Source: Gammaproteobacteria bacterium (lineage in GTDB: Bacteria > Pseudomonadota > Gammaproteobacteria > UBA6429 > Thiohalophilaceae). From it: a stretch of 64,000 nucleotides of DNA. Position 1 is the stretch's first letter. Each line of letters starts with the position of its first letter. The stretch spans positions 44,770 through 108,769 of the forward strand of contig JAHECZ010000003.1 in assembly GCA_024641475.1 (NCBI GenBank), written 5' to 3'. Shown piece after piece: positions 27,646 to 36,255 of the stretch. The translations under genes and the position numbers were made by a program. The notes beneath the pieces are model-generated. The model searched no databases. It had not been told where the DNA came from and saw nothing but the letters and a program-made list of their open reading frames with translations.

Positions 27646-28497
27646 TCAAGCATCGTAACCATTTGTAACATTCCGATCGGGATCACGGATCCATTCGCTC
27701 CAGGAACCGGGGTAAAGCCGCGAACCACGTAAGCCAGCGATTTCCATGGCTAAAATATTGTGGCAGGCAGTAATTCCTGATCCGCACATATGTATAACAC
27801 TGCTGGCTGACCGTGCGTTAGTAAAAGCTGCAAAGCGCTCCCGTAATTGCCCGGCGGGAAGAAAGCGCCCCAGGGAATCGAGATTACCCTCAAATGGAAG
27901 GTTAATTGCACCGGGAATATGTCCGGCAACGGGATCGATAGGCTCGGTTTCGCCCGCGTAGCGTGCCGGGCTGCGAGCGTCGATCAGCGTAATCGACTGC
28001 TGCAACAGGCCTTGCTGAATGGCTTCAGCCGTCAGCGCCTGTTCGGCATGGACCTTGGGGACAAAGTGCCGGGCCGTCATGACCGGTATATTCTGCTCCT
28101 GAGGTAAGCCTGCTGCCGTCCAGGCCTGCCAGCCTCCTTCCAGGACCGCTACACCCTCATGTCCAAGCCAGCGCAGCAGCCACCATAACCGAGCTGCAAA
28201 TGCACCATTGCCAGAGTCATAGGCAACGACCTGATATTGCCGATCGATCCCCCACTGACCCAGCCTGGCCGCCAGAATGTCCGGGCTGGGCAATGGATGC
28301 CGCCCCGTTTTGCTGGTCACGGGTGCAGAGAGGTCTTTGTTCATATCCGCAAAACGTGCGCCGGGGATATGTGCCTGCACATAGGCAAGTCGTCCGGCTT
28401 TGGCATCGGCCAGATCAAAACGGCAATCCACCACAATCCATTGCGGATCTTTTATGGAGCGCTGCAATGTTGCGACGTCAATGAATGTGTTATGCAT
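27646..28497 (-). CDS. sseA: Sulfurtransferase with two rhodanese domains (SseA-like)
   Basis: A 283-residue tandem rhodanese protein. The inactive N-terminal domain is about 5-130 and the catalytic C-terminal domain about 160-280, with active-site loop CGSGITAC (Cys about 239). CGSG-x-T-A marks 3-mercaptopyruvate sulfurtransferases, whereas thiosulfate sulfurtransferases have CRxGx. It would move sulfur from 3-mercaptopyruvate to thiol acceptors or cyanide. LYPGSWSEW is a family signature. No SD precedes the ATG; TAAATA lies 8 bases upstream. It is divergent from trhP across 93 bases. A thiosulfate substrate is possible. Confidence 0.88.
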   Translation of the reverse strand: MHNTFIDVATLQRSIKDPQWIVVDCRFDLADAKAGRLAYVQAHIPGARFADMNKDLSAPVTSKTGRHPLPSPDILAARLGQWGIDRQYQVVAYDSGNGAFAARLWWLLRWLGHEGVAVLEGGWQAWTAAGLPQEQNIPVMTARHFVPKVHAEQALTAEAIQQGLLQQSITLIDARSPARYAGETEPIDPVAGHIPGAINLPFEGNLDSLGRFLPAGQLRERFAAFTNARSASSVIHMCGSGITACHNILAMEIAGLRGSRLYPGSWSEWIRDPDRNVTNGYDA

Positions 28498-28545
28498 AGC
28501 AAGTGTATTTACACGTTTAAAAGCCGAACGGCAAGCCGAATACTT

Positions 28546-28553
28546 GCTACAAT
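28546..28553 (+). promoter_or_regulatory. Extended -10 promoter for trhP
   Basis: TGC-TACAAT matches an extended -10 (TGnTATAAT) with one mismatch and lies 37 bases before the trhP ATG. No clear -35 is seen. A GTGTA-TT-TACAC inverted repeat at 28503-28514 sits upstream in the divergent gap. Confidence 0.4.
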
Positions 28554-28590
28554 TCGTGCACTGCTATCGCACTGAAGCTGAAACCAATCC

Positions 28591-29940
28591 ATGCTACGTC
28601 CCGAATTACTCCTGCCTGCCGGCACACTGAAAAATATGCGCTATGCCCTGGCCTATGGTGCCGATGCGATCTATGCTGGTCAGCCGCGCTATAGCCTGCG
28701 GGTACGCAACAATGATTTTCAGTTGGAGAATCTCGCCATCGGTATCGCTGAAGCGCATGCGCAACATAAAAAATTCTTTGTCGCCAGCAATATCTCACCG
28801 CACAACGCCAAGATTAAAACCTATATGGCGGACATGGAACCGGTCATAGCATTACAACCCGATGCGTTGATCATGGCCGATCCCGGCTTGATCATGCTGG
28901 TACGGGAACGTTGGCCGGACACGGTCATCCATTTATCAGTACAGGCCAATACGGTGAATTATGCCAGCGTGAAATTCTGGCAACAGCTGGGACTCAAACG
29001 GGTCATTCTGTCACGCGAACTATCGTTCGATGAAATTGCTGAAATCCGTCAACTGTGTCCTGATATGGAACTGGAAGTATTCGTGCACGGCGCCTTGTGC
29101 ATCGCCTATTCCGGTCGGTGTTTGCTGTCCGGATATTTTAATCACCGCGATCCCAATCAAGGTTCCTGCACCAATGCCTGTCGCTGGGATTACAAGGTTC
29201 ATCAGGCCGGGGAAGACACCAGTGGTGACATTCAGAAGATTGAATTCGATGCCATGCAGGCAATACGAAATCCTGAACCGTTTGCAGCAACTGCTATACA
29301 GCGCCATCCGCTCGCCGATCAAGTGTATCTCATCGAAGAATCTGAACGTCCCGGTCAATATATGCCTATCCTGGAAGATGAGCATGGCACTTATATAATG
29401 AACTCCAAGGATCTGCGCGCCGTGCAACACATCGAACGCCTGGTGAAAATCGGAATTGATTCACTGAAGATTGAGGGCCGCACCAAATCCTATTACTATG
29501 TCGCGCGCACCGCGCAGATCTATCGTCAGGCCATTGATGATGCCATGGCAGGTCGGCCATTTGATGCAACGTTGTACGGCAAACTGGATAATCTCGCTAA
29601 CCGTGGCTATACCGATGGTTTTTATCTGCGCCATCCGGATCAAGCTTATCAAAATTACCTGCAATCCACTTCGATCCATCAGCAACAGCAATTCGTCGGT
29701 GAAATTACCGGCTTTGATCCTGCCAGCGGCATGGCGGATGTGCTGGTGAAAAACAAATTCCGCTGCGGCGACAAGCTGGAACTCATCTTGCCGCAGGGCA
29801 ATCACAACATCACACTGGAAAAAATCGAATCTTCCACCGGTGAAGCAATGCTGGAAGCGCCCGGCGGGGGCCATCAGGTGCGCATTGCCTTACCTCCCGC
29901 TAATTATGCTAAGGCTTTAATCGCGCGCTATTTAAATTAG
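28591..29940 (+). CDS. trhP: U32-family tRNA hydroxylation protein TrhP (YegQ)
   Basis: A 449-residue protein of the peptidase U32 family, the YegQ/TrhP branch. The TIM-barrel-like N-terminus reads ELLLPAGTLKNMRYALAYGADAIYAG. The U32 signature and four cysteines lie in GALCIAYSGRCLLSGYF and NQGSCTNACRW, likely iron-sulfur ligands. Despite the name it is not a protease: TrhP is needed for prephenate-dependent 5-hydroxyuridine formation at tRNA position 34. The C-terminal 80 residues form the beta-barrel seen in family members (about 370-449). It has its own promoter and is followed after 61 bases by the FGGY kinase. Confidence 0.95.
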   Translation: MLRPELLLPAGTLKNMRYALAYGADAIYAGQPRYSLRVRNNDFQLENLAIGIAEAHAQHKKFFVASNISPHNAKIKTYMADMEPVIALQPDALIMADPGLIMLVRERWPDTVIHLSVQANTVNYASVKFWQQLGLKRVILSRELSFDEIAEIRQLCPDMELEVFVHGALCIAYSGRCLLSGYFNHRDPNQGSCTNACRWDYKVHQAGEDTSGDIQKIEFDAMQAIRNPEPFAATAIQRHPLADQVYLIEESERPGQYMPILEDEHGTYIMNSKDLRAVQHIERLVKIGIDSLKIEGRTKSYYYVARTAQIYRQAIDDAMAGRPFDATLYGKLDNLANRGYTDGFYLRHPDQAYQNYLQSTSIHQQQQFVGEITGFDPASGMADVLVKNKFRCGDKLELILPQGNHNITLEKIESSTGEAMLEAPGGGHQVRIALPPANYAKALIARYLN

Positions 29941-30001
29941 CTATGGAATTACCCGTATCGATCATCTACAGTTGAACGAATAGCAACGATAAAAAGTCCC
30001 C

Positions 30002-31465
30002 GTGCTGAATTTCACTTCCAAAAGTTTGTTTCTCGCGATCGACCAGGGTGGCCATGCCAGTCGGGTAATGGTATTCGATATGGAAGGTGAACTGGTGGCG
30101 AGCGCACAACGTGCCATACACACCACCCATCCAGCGATTCATTATGTTGAGCAGGATGCCGCCGAAATTTTGGCTTCGATTCGCGAATGTCTGGATGAAA
30201 TTGCTGAGCAACTCGGTAGCCGCCTTAAACACGTCGAAGCCGCTGGCCTCGCGACACAGCGTTCCAATATTGTCTGTTGGGATAAACATTCTGGTGCGGC
30301 GCTGACGCCGATCATCAGTTGGCAGGATACACGCGCCTGGCGTTGGCTGGAAGAACAACATGTCGATCGCGAGGACATCCACAAGACCACCGGATTATTT
30401 CCTTCCGCCCATTACGGCGCCAGCAAGCTACGTTGGTGTCTGGATCATAACGACAGTGTCAAACAAGCCCGCGCCGAAAATCGCCTGCACATGGGGCCGA
30501 TGAGCAGTTATCTTGCGGCGCAGCTTACTGAGGAAAAAACGTTTGCGGCGGATCCTGTCAGCGCATCGCGCACCCTGCTGTGGCATATCCACCGTCAAGA
30601 CTGGGATGAATACCTGTTAAAACAATTCGGCATTCCACGCGATGTCTTACCTGATTGTGTACCAACCGCTTATCTCTTTGGTCATATCAACATTCGCGGT
30701 CAACGTATTCCCCTGAACATAGTGACGGGGGATCAATCTGCGGCGTTATTTGCCTATGGTGAACTGCAACCGGAAACGGTGTACGTCAATATCGGCACCG
30801 GCGCATTCATATCACGACCATCAGGGTATGCGATGTTATATGCGCGTCGTTTGTTGACCAGTGTCATCTATTCAAATGCGCACGACACACGCTATGTGCT
30901 CGAAGGCACCGTCAACGGCGCCGGCAGTGCGCTGGAGTGGTTGGCGGGACAGGAACCGGTGACCCAATTATGGGAACAACTGCCGGTATGGTTAACTGAA
31001 GTCACCAAGGTACCGTTATTTCTGAATGGCATTTCCGGTTTGGCCGCACCGTACTGGGTGCCGAATTTTGAATCGGAATTTCTGGATAACGGCGATACTG
31101 CCGCCAAGTACGTCGCGTTGATCGAAAGCATCGTGTTTCTGATTACCGCCAATGTGCAGGAAACCATGAAGTTCGCCTCGCATCCGGATCAATTGCAGGT
31201 AACCGGCGGTCTGGCCAAACTGGACGGCATGCTACAACGCATTGCCGATCTCACCCGCTTACCGATATACCGCCCCAGTGAATGTGAATCCACCGCCCGT
31301 GGCACGGCGTATCTTGCCGCCGGTATGCCCAACCATTGGCCTGAAAATAAACTTGGCGACTGGATCGAGCCCAAAGATAATCCGGTATTGGATCAACGTT
31401 ATTTGCTTTGGGAAAATGCCATGCTGGATCGCATGCGTCGCGCCAATGAGACCAGTAAAAAATAA
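30002..31465 (+). CDS. FGGY-family carbohydrate kinase, glycerol kinase-like
   Basis: A 487-residue ASKHA-fold kinase. It begins SLFLAIDQGGHASRVMVFD, where classical GlpK has DQGTTSSR. The second half has NIGTGAFISR (phosphate 2), GTVNGAGSALEWL and VTGGLAKLDGMLQRIADL (adenosine motif). The substrate-loop differences mean glycerol is not certain. Next to a GlpD-like oxidoreductase and a glycerophosphodiester phosphodiesterase, glycerol or a related polyol is the best guess. The start is GTG at 30002, since no ATG fits before the first strand. It converges with the glpD-like gene, with only 10 bases between stops. Confidence 0.82.
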   Translation: MLNFTSKSLFLAIDQGGHASRVMVFDMEGELVASAQRAIHTTHPAIHYVEQDAAEILASIRECLDEIAEQLGSRLKHVEAAGLATQRSNIVCWDKHSGAALTPIISWQDTRAWRWLEEQHVDREDIHKTTGLFPSAHYGASKLRWCLDHNDSVKQARAENRLHMGPMSSYLAAQLTEEKTFAADPVSASRTLLWHIHRQDWDEYLLKQFGIPRDVLPDCVPTAYLFGHINIRGQRIPLNIVTGDQSAALFAYGELQPETVYVNIGTGAFISRPSGYAMLYARRLLTSVIYSNAHDTRYVLEGTVNGAGSALEWLAGQEPVTQLWEQLPVWLTEVTKVPLFLNGISGLAAPYWVPNFESEFLDNGDTAAKYVALIESIVFLITANVQETMKFASHPDQLQVTGGLAKLDGMLQRIADLTRLPIYRPSECESTARGTAYLAAGMPNHWPENKLGDWIEPKDNPVLDQRYLLWENAMLDRMRRANETSKK

Positions 31466-31475
31466 GCTCCCCGCA

Positions 31476-32672
31476 CTACTTGATTGTCATTATCGCAGCG
31501 TCACCTTTGACAGGTTCCAGTTTCAGTTCTCGCGTATCGGCCACGGGCATACGGGTGCGTAAGCCGGGCTTCAACATTTGCAGTACTTTTTGCGCGGTAG
31601 CACGATAACCGGTGAGCTTGCCACCAATCAATGCGACGTAGCCAGGCAATGTCGGCATGATATGCACCACGGTATCACGTGGCCGATTAAATATACTTTG
31701 TTCCCCTTTAGGTAAAACCCGTAGTCCGGCAAACTGTTGCACCAGCGTATTATCCAGATGGGGAAAATAATGATGTGCGATACTGCGCAGATAATCGACC
31801 TCATGCTCAGTGGGTTGCACCTGGGCGGGATCGCCGTGATAAACCTGTTCCGTCGTGCCAATTAATGTTTGCCCATACCACGGCATCACAAACACCGCAC
31901 GGCGATCACTCGGTGACTCGACATAGTAGACGCCTTTGGGCGCCATCTGCCGTACCAGCAAATGTGTGCCTTGCACCAACTCTATTTTTGGAAATTCACA
32001 AGCGGGCTTGATCAGTGAGTGAACCTGATCAACCCAGGGCCCGGCGGCATTGATCAACATGACACAACGCGCAATGCCGGAGGTTCTGCCATGGGCATAA
32101 GCGACATAATATTCACCGCTTTGATAATCGATGCGTTCAACCGTGGCCGGACAGAGCAGTGACGCTCCCAGTTTTTGCGCGGACTGCATCACCGCCCGGG
32201 TTAATTTGGCGTCATCAGTTTGCGCATCCCAATACTGATATACCGCCTGTAAATCGCGCGTCTGCAAACCATCCAGATCAGCCCATTCCACTGGCGGCAC
32301 CCGTCGGAAACAGGCATGTGGTTTGAAATTTCCCAGCGCCGCATACAATGACAAACCAACAAACAGTTGCCAACGTCGCCGCGAGGTTTGCTTATATATA
32401 GGTATATAGAATGGGATATGCTGCACCAGCTGCGGCGCATTACGGATTAATAATTCGCGTTCATAGAGTGACTGACGTACCAGGCCGAGCTGGCCGCTCT
32501 CCAGATAGCGCAGCCCGCCATGAATGAGTTTGCTGGATTTGCTTGAGGTTCCCTGTGCCAGGGCTTCACGTTCAAACACCACGGTGCGATAACCTGCCGC
32601 TGCCGCCGCTTGCGCCAGACCACAACCCTGAATACCACCGCCGATGATGCCGATATCATAAAATTCACTCAT
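31476..32672 (-). CDS. FAD-dependent glycerol-3-phosphate dehydrogenase-like protein
   Basis: A 398-residue DAO-fold flavoprotein. The Rossmann FAD site is IGIIGGGIQGCG and then VFEREALAQGTSSKSSKLIHGGLRYLE, the GlpD/GlpA signature. The C-terminal FAD contact is YVALIGGKLTGYRA. Typical GlpD is about 500 residues with a helical C-terminal cap. Here the chain ends soon after the FAD domain, so it is a short form. It would oxidise sn-glycerol 3-phosphate to dihydroxyacetone phosphate, passing electrons to quinone. Its ATG overlaps the stop of the phosphodiesterase gene (ATGA), indicating coupling. Confidence 0.85.
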   Translation of the reverse strand: MSEFYDIGIIGGGIQGCGLAQAAAAAGYRTVVFEREALAQGTSSKSSKLIHGGLRYLESGQLGLVRQSLYERELLIRNAPQLVQHIPFYIPIYKQTSRRRWQLFVGLSLYAALGNFKPHACFRRVPPVEWADLDGLQTRDLQAVYQYWDAQTDDAKLTRAVMQSAQKLGASLLCPATVERIDYQSGEYYVAYAHGRTSGIARCVMLINAAGPWVDQVHSLIKPACEFPKIELVQGTHLLVRQMAPKGVYYVESPSDRRAVFVMPWYGQTLIGTTEQVYHGDPAQVQPTEHEVDYLRSIAHHYFPHLDNTLVQQFAGLRVLPKGEQSIFNRPRDTVVHIMPTLPGYVALIGGKLTGYRATAQKVLQMLKPGLRTRMPVADTRELKLEPVKGDAAIMTIK

Positions 32673-33424
32673 GTCGTACTTGCTCGCAAGTGCAGTTGCG
32701 TCAACATCGGTTCAATCGCAAAGGTCTCCACCAGATCCACGCCGCGACGATGCACCCGCAAGGCATGGTCAGGATCGGTACACTCATAAACCGCCAGCTT
32801 GCTGTTGCCAACCTGCAATTTGCCCCAACGCGGCAGTTGATCGATATCAGTGAAAACGTATTCAGGATGCATCTGACGAATCAGTTCTGAATTGCGCTCG
32901 CGCCAAAAATCAAAGACGGCACCAATCGGATAATCACTCTCGGCACGCACCACCTGCAAGGCATCCAGATTATACGAAATGATCACGCATTGTGATTTGA
33001 TGGGTGCAATCGCCGCAAATACACGTGCAATCACCGTAGCAATACCGAATTTTTGCAGACTATTACGTTTGAGTTCGACGAAGGCAGTCACCTGCGGTTG
33101 CGTCACGAGATACGCCGCTAATTCCGCTAATGTGGTTATCGGGTTACCGACATATTTATAGCCGAACGTACCGAACTGATGTACAGACAAATTATTGAGT
33201 TGTGCAAGGTCCAGATCCTGCACGCTGCCTGTCTGGCCACACATGCGCTGCATGTCGCGATCATGGAATAACACCGGCACCTGATCGGCAGTCAGCTGGA
33301 TATCAAATTCAACAAAACGTGCACCCGCTTCCACCGCAGCACGGATTGCCAGCAGCGTATTTTCCGGATAGTTTGCCGTGAAGCCGCGATGGGCTACCAG
33401 CTGTGGAATCGATACTGTGGTCAC
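32669..33424 (-). CDS. Glycerophosphodiester phosphodiesterase
   Basis: A 251-residue GDPD TIM barrel of the cytoplasmic UgpQ type (no signal peptide). The catalytic motif HRG is in VAHRGFTANYPENT. The metal ligands EFDIQLTADQVPVLFHD follow (about residues 38-55), with a later Glu in VELKRN. It hydrolyses glycerophosphodiesters to glycerol 3-phosphate and an alcohol, feeding the coupled GlpD-like enzyme. The start is GTG at 33424, with GGTG about 9 bases upstream. Together with the FGGY kinase it forms a small G3P-handling group. Confidence 0.9.
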   Translation of the reverse strand: MTTVSIPQLVAHRGFTANYPENTLLAIRAAVEAGARFVEFDIQLTADQVPVLFHDRDMQRMCGQTGSVQDLDLAQLNNLSVHQFGTFGYKYVGNPITTLAELAAYLVTQPQVTAFVELKRNSLQKFGIATVIARVFAAIAPIKSQCVIISYNLDALQVVRAESDYPIGAVFDFWRERNSELIRQMHPEYVFTDIDQLPRWGKLQVGNSKLAVYECTDPDHALRVHRRGVDLVETFAIEPMLTQLHLRASTT

Positions 33425-33606
33425 AAGAGTTCACCCACCCTGACTTCCTGCCAGAACAATGAATTCGTCGGTTGCGGTAATGTCAACATATTCCAATCCT
33501 GGCCTGTTTTATTCCGACTCGTGGCATTCTAATGTTTTTCTCCCCAAAGCAAAACCAAAACCGGGTAAAATCAGCTTTCCTTAACCTTGATTGAAACAGG
33601 GAATCC

Positions 33607-34011
33607 ATGTCAGAAGCAATCATCCAGCAGCGGATAGCTGAAATCAGCCGCACCGTAGCGAAATGTGATCTGGTTGGGCACCTGAATTTGCTCTCCAAGC
33701 GAGTGCAACTCACCGGCGTACCCGACTTTGATCAAATCGGTTATGACGACCGGGCCAGGCAATGTCGTCATGAATTTACCCATGGCCTGATCGACTCTGT
33801 GACTTATCAGAGATTGAAACTGCGTGCGGCCACCGCGGATCGTCTGATGTTCAAAACCTGTGAAACCGTCATTGCCTGCGACGGCAGTCAGAATCGTCAA
33901 GGTATCGATGTGCTGATCGAAAAAGAAGCCGATGGAGTCTGGCGGGTGGTACAGGAACGAATTCTGCCGGAAGATGAAGCCCGTCACGATGGGCTACTGC
34001 CTGTATCGTGA
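33607..34011 (+). CDS. Unknown protein, possibly NTF2-like fold
   Basis: A 134-residue soluble protein with no signal peptide. The N-terminal helix (EAIIQQRIAEISRTVAKCDL) and beta-rich C-terminal half (RLMFKTCETVIACDG, GVWRVVQERILP) would suit an NTF2/SnoaL-like cone fold, but I recognise no catalytic pattern. SD-like AGGGAA is 6 bases upstream. Its stop overlaps the GTG start of the CPBP protease (GTGA). It therefore heads an operon leading to thiD and thiE. Confidence 0.6.
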   Translation: MSEAIIQQRIAEISRTVAKCDLVGHLNLLSKRVQLTGVPDFDQIGYDDRARQCRHEFTHGLIDSVTYQRLKLRAATADRLMFKTCETVIACDGSQNRQGIDVLIEKEADGVWRVVQERILPEDEARHDGLLPVS

Positions 34012-34763
34012 ATTCAACTTCACCAACACCCTGGGGGTTATGGCCGACGCTGCTGCTAACAGTGGTGCTAATCGCAGCTGCTTCAACAACAGAAATCATC
34101 ACCGCCATTATTTACACGCTGCACCAGTATCCAATTACCGAGGCTGGCACGGATGTGATGACCCACTTTAAAAAATCTTTTGCGCAAATCAATCCCAGCG
34201 GGGATCTCCTGTCGATCAGTTTAACCTTGCGCAGTGTACTCGGTCTAAGCCTGATCGCCTTGTTTTGCAAACTGCGCCGCGGCTTGCCGCTGACACACTA
34301 TTTGGCATTGCGACCAATTGCCACACGTACCGTGTTTATCAGTATCCTGGTGTTGCTCTCCTACATGTTACTGACCGAAACAATTTATTACATGGCCGGT
34401 CGTGACCCGATCGGGGATTTCATGCGTGACACTTATACCTCGACGCGCAATTTACCCTTTCTCTGGTTTACGATCATCCTGACTGCGCCGATATTCGAAG
34501 AAGTGTTATTCCGCGGTTTTGTCTATGCCGGGTTGCGACAATCCTGGTTAGGTCACAGCGGCACCATCCTGGTCACTGCCACGTGTTTTGCGATTGTGCA
34601 TCTGCAATACGCCATTCCGGAAATGTTTGTGGTATTCGGTCTGGGGCTTATCCTGGGGATTGCACGTTGGCGCAGCGGATCGGTACTGTTACCCATCGCC
34701 TTGCATAGCATGAATAATCTGGCGGCAACGCTGCAAATCGCACTAGTGAATTCATCCCCATGA
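34008..34763 (+). CDS. CPBP-family intramembrane metalloprotease
   Basis: A 251-residue membrane protein with about seven hydrophobic segments. It has the Abi/CAAX-protease signature: EEVLFRG (EExxxR, about 163-169), then FAIVHLQY with the first His and HSMNN with the second. Bacterial members cleave or process membrane substrates, and some give immunity to self-made peptides. The target here is unknown. It starts with GTG overlapping the previous stop by four bases and ends overlapping the thiD start by four bases. Close coupling with thiD may reflect position only. Confidence 0.85.
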   Translation: MNSTSPTPWGLWPTLLLTVVLIAAASTTEIITAIIYTLHQYPITEAGTDVMTHFKKSFAQINPSGDLLSISLTLRSVLGLSLIALFCKLRRGLPLTHYLALRPIATRTVFISILVLLSYMLLTETIYYMAGRDPIGDFMRDTYTSTRNLPFLWFTIILTAPIFEEVLFRGFVYAGLRQSWLGHSGTILVTATCFAIVHLQYAIPEMFVVFGLGLILGIARWRSGSVLLPIALHSMNNLAATLQIALVNSSP

Positions 34764-35551
34764 ACAATATTGCTTCAGTAACAAGCACCGTACTGGTATT
34801 CGCCGGTCACGACCCAAGTGGCGGCGCAGGCATTACCGCTGACACAATAGCGATTCACGCCAATGGCGCTCACGCCGCCACGCTGATCACCGCGCACACC
34901 GTACAAGACACAATACAAGTACAACGCTTTATCCCGGCTGACTCGTTGTTACTGGAAGATCAGGCACGTGTACTGTTAACGGACCTTGATGTGCGCGCCA
35001 TCAAGATCGGCATGATCGGTATTACCGCGATCGTCGAGAGTATATATAGTGTCTTGTGTGATTATCCGACTATCCCGGTGATCTTCGACCCGGTGATGGC
35101 CGGTGGCGGTGGTGGACATTTAATGGATAACGAAGTCCACGCAGCGATCACAGAATTATTGTTACCACGCTGTTTATTATTAACCCCCAATAGCATCGAA
35201 GCGCGCCGACTGGCACATGCAGAAGCATTGGATAGCTGCGGGCAACAATTATTGCAATGGGGCTGCCGCTATGTGTTGATCAAAGGGTCGCATGAAGCCG
35301 GCACGGATATCGTGCACCGTTTGTATCATGCTAACAATGTCCCGCAACAGTTCACCTCCCCGCGTCTGCCCCACGAATATCGCGGCACGGGGTGTACACT
35401 TGCCTCGAGTATTGCCGCGCACATTGCTCACGGTGAACCTGTTGTTAACGCGGTGCAACTGGCGCAACAGTACACCTATCGAACATTGCAACAGGCGTAT
35501 GCCGCCGGCAAGGGCCAGTTGCTTCCGCAACGTTTTGTTCAACCGGAATGA
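34760..35551 (+). CDS. thiD: Hydroxymethylpyrimidine/phosphomethylpyrimidine kinase
   Basis: A 263-residue ribokinase-like enzyme. It phosphorylates HMP twice to HMP-PP in thiamin synthesis. The N-terminal signature is FAGHDPSGGAGITADTIAI. AIKIGMIG and FDPVMAGGGGGHL follow, then TPNSIEA and YRGTGCTLASSIAAH with the catalytic Cys/Asp region of the family (anion hole GTGC). The start overlaps the protease stop (ATGA). thiE follows after 3 bases. No TPP riboswitch is visible ahead of the operon. Confidence 0.95.
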   Translation: MNNIASVTSTVLVFAGHDPSGGAGITADTIAIHANGAHAATLITAHTVQDTIQVQRFIPADSLLLEDQARVLLTDLDVRAIKIGMIGITAIVESIYSVLCDYPTIPVIFDPVMAGGGGGHLMDNEVHAAITELLLPRCLLLTPNSIEARRLAHAEALDSCGQQLLQWGCRYVLIKGSHEAGTDIVHRLYHANNVPQQFTSPRLPHEYRGTGCTLASSIAAHIAHGEPVVNAVQLAQQYTYRTLQQAYAAGKGQLLPQRFVQPE

Positions 35552-35554
35552 TCC

Positions 35555-36202
35555 ATGCGTGATCCCCACCTGCTGCGTGGTCTATATGCCATCACCGATA
35601 CGCGTATTGCGGCACGGCGCAACCAGGCGCTGACGACGATGGTAACGGCAGCCTTGCGCGGAGGCGCACGACTGATTCAATATCGCGATAAAACTGCAGC
35701 AACAGAACAACGCTACGCCGCCGCATTACAGCTACGCGAACTCTGTGACCAATTCAATGCCACGTTTATAATCAATGATGATGTTGCACTGGCGCTTGCC
35801 TGTCATGCTCACGGGGTACATCTGGGGCAGAGTGACAGCGCACTCGTCGCGGCACGCGCGCAACTCGGAGCCGAGAAGATTATTGGAATCTCTTGTCATA
35901 GCGATCAGCGCCTGGCAGTGCAAGCTCAACAGCTGGGTGCAGACTATATCGCCCTGGGTAGATTCTTCCCTTCGCAAACCAAACCGGAAGCACCACCGGC
36001 AACATTAGCCACATTACGTGCCATACGTAAGGCAGTACATATTCCGATTGTTGCTATCGGAGGTGTCACACCGCAGAATGCCGCAACACTCATTGCCGCT
36101 GGCGCTGACATGATTGCTGCAATCGCCGGAGTCTTTGATAATAATGATATTGAAGCAGCGACAATGGAATATGTGCGTCTCTTTGGCTCTATGACTAGCT
36201 AA
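35555..36202 (+). CDS. thiE: Thiamine-phosphate synthase
   Basis: A 215-residue TIM barrel that joins HMP-PP with thiazole phosphate to make thiamin phosphate. Motifs: LRGLYAITD at the start, LIQYRDK (substrate binding), FIINDDVALALACHAHGVHLGQSD, IGISCHS and GADYIALGRFFPSQTK, then VAIGGVTPQNA. It lies 3 bases after thiD and ends the operon. In many gammaproteobacteria hemL follows thiE directly. Here 4.3 kb with a SNF2 helicase and a toxin-antitoxin pair lies between them. Confidence 0.95.
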   Translation: MRDPHLLRGLYAITDTRIAARRNQALTTMVTAALRGGARLIQYRDKTAATEQRYAAALQLRELCDQFNATFIINDDVALALACHAHGVHLGQSDSALVAARAQLGAEKIIGISCHSDQRLAVQAQQLGADYIALGRFFPSQTKPEAPPATLATLRAIRKAVHIPIVAIGGVTPQNAATLIAAGADMIAAIAGVFDNNDIEAATMEYVRLFGSMTS

Positions 36203-36255
36203 AATTTTCTCTGGAATCTGGTGCACACCGGAATGACGAACTAATTCATCATTAC

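Noticed and set aside
33610-33987. 125-residue minus-strand ORF opposite the unknown operon gene
   Set aside because: The plus-strand frame has an SD, overlaps the next gene by GTGA and is in the operon direction.
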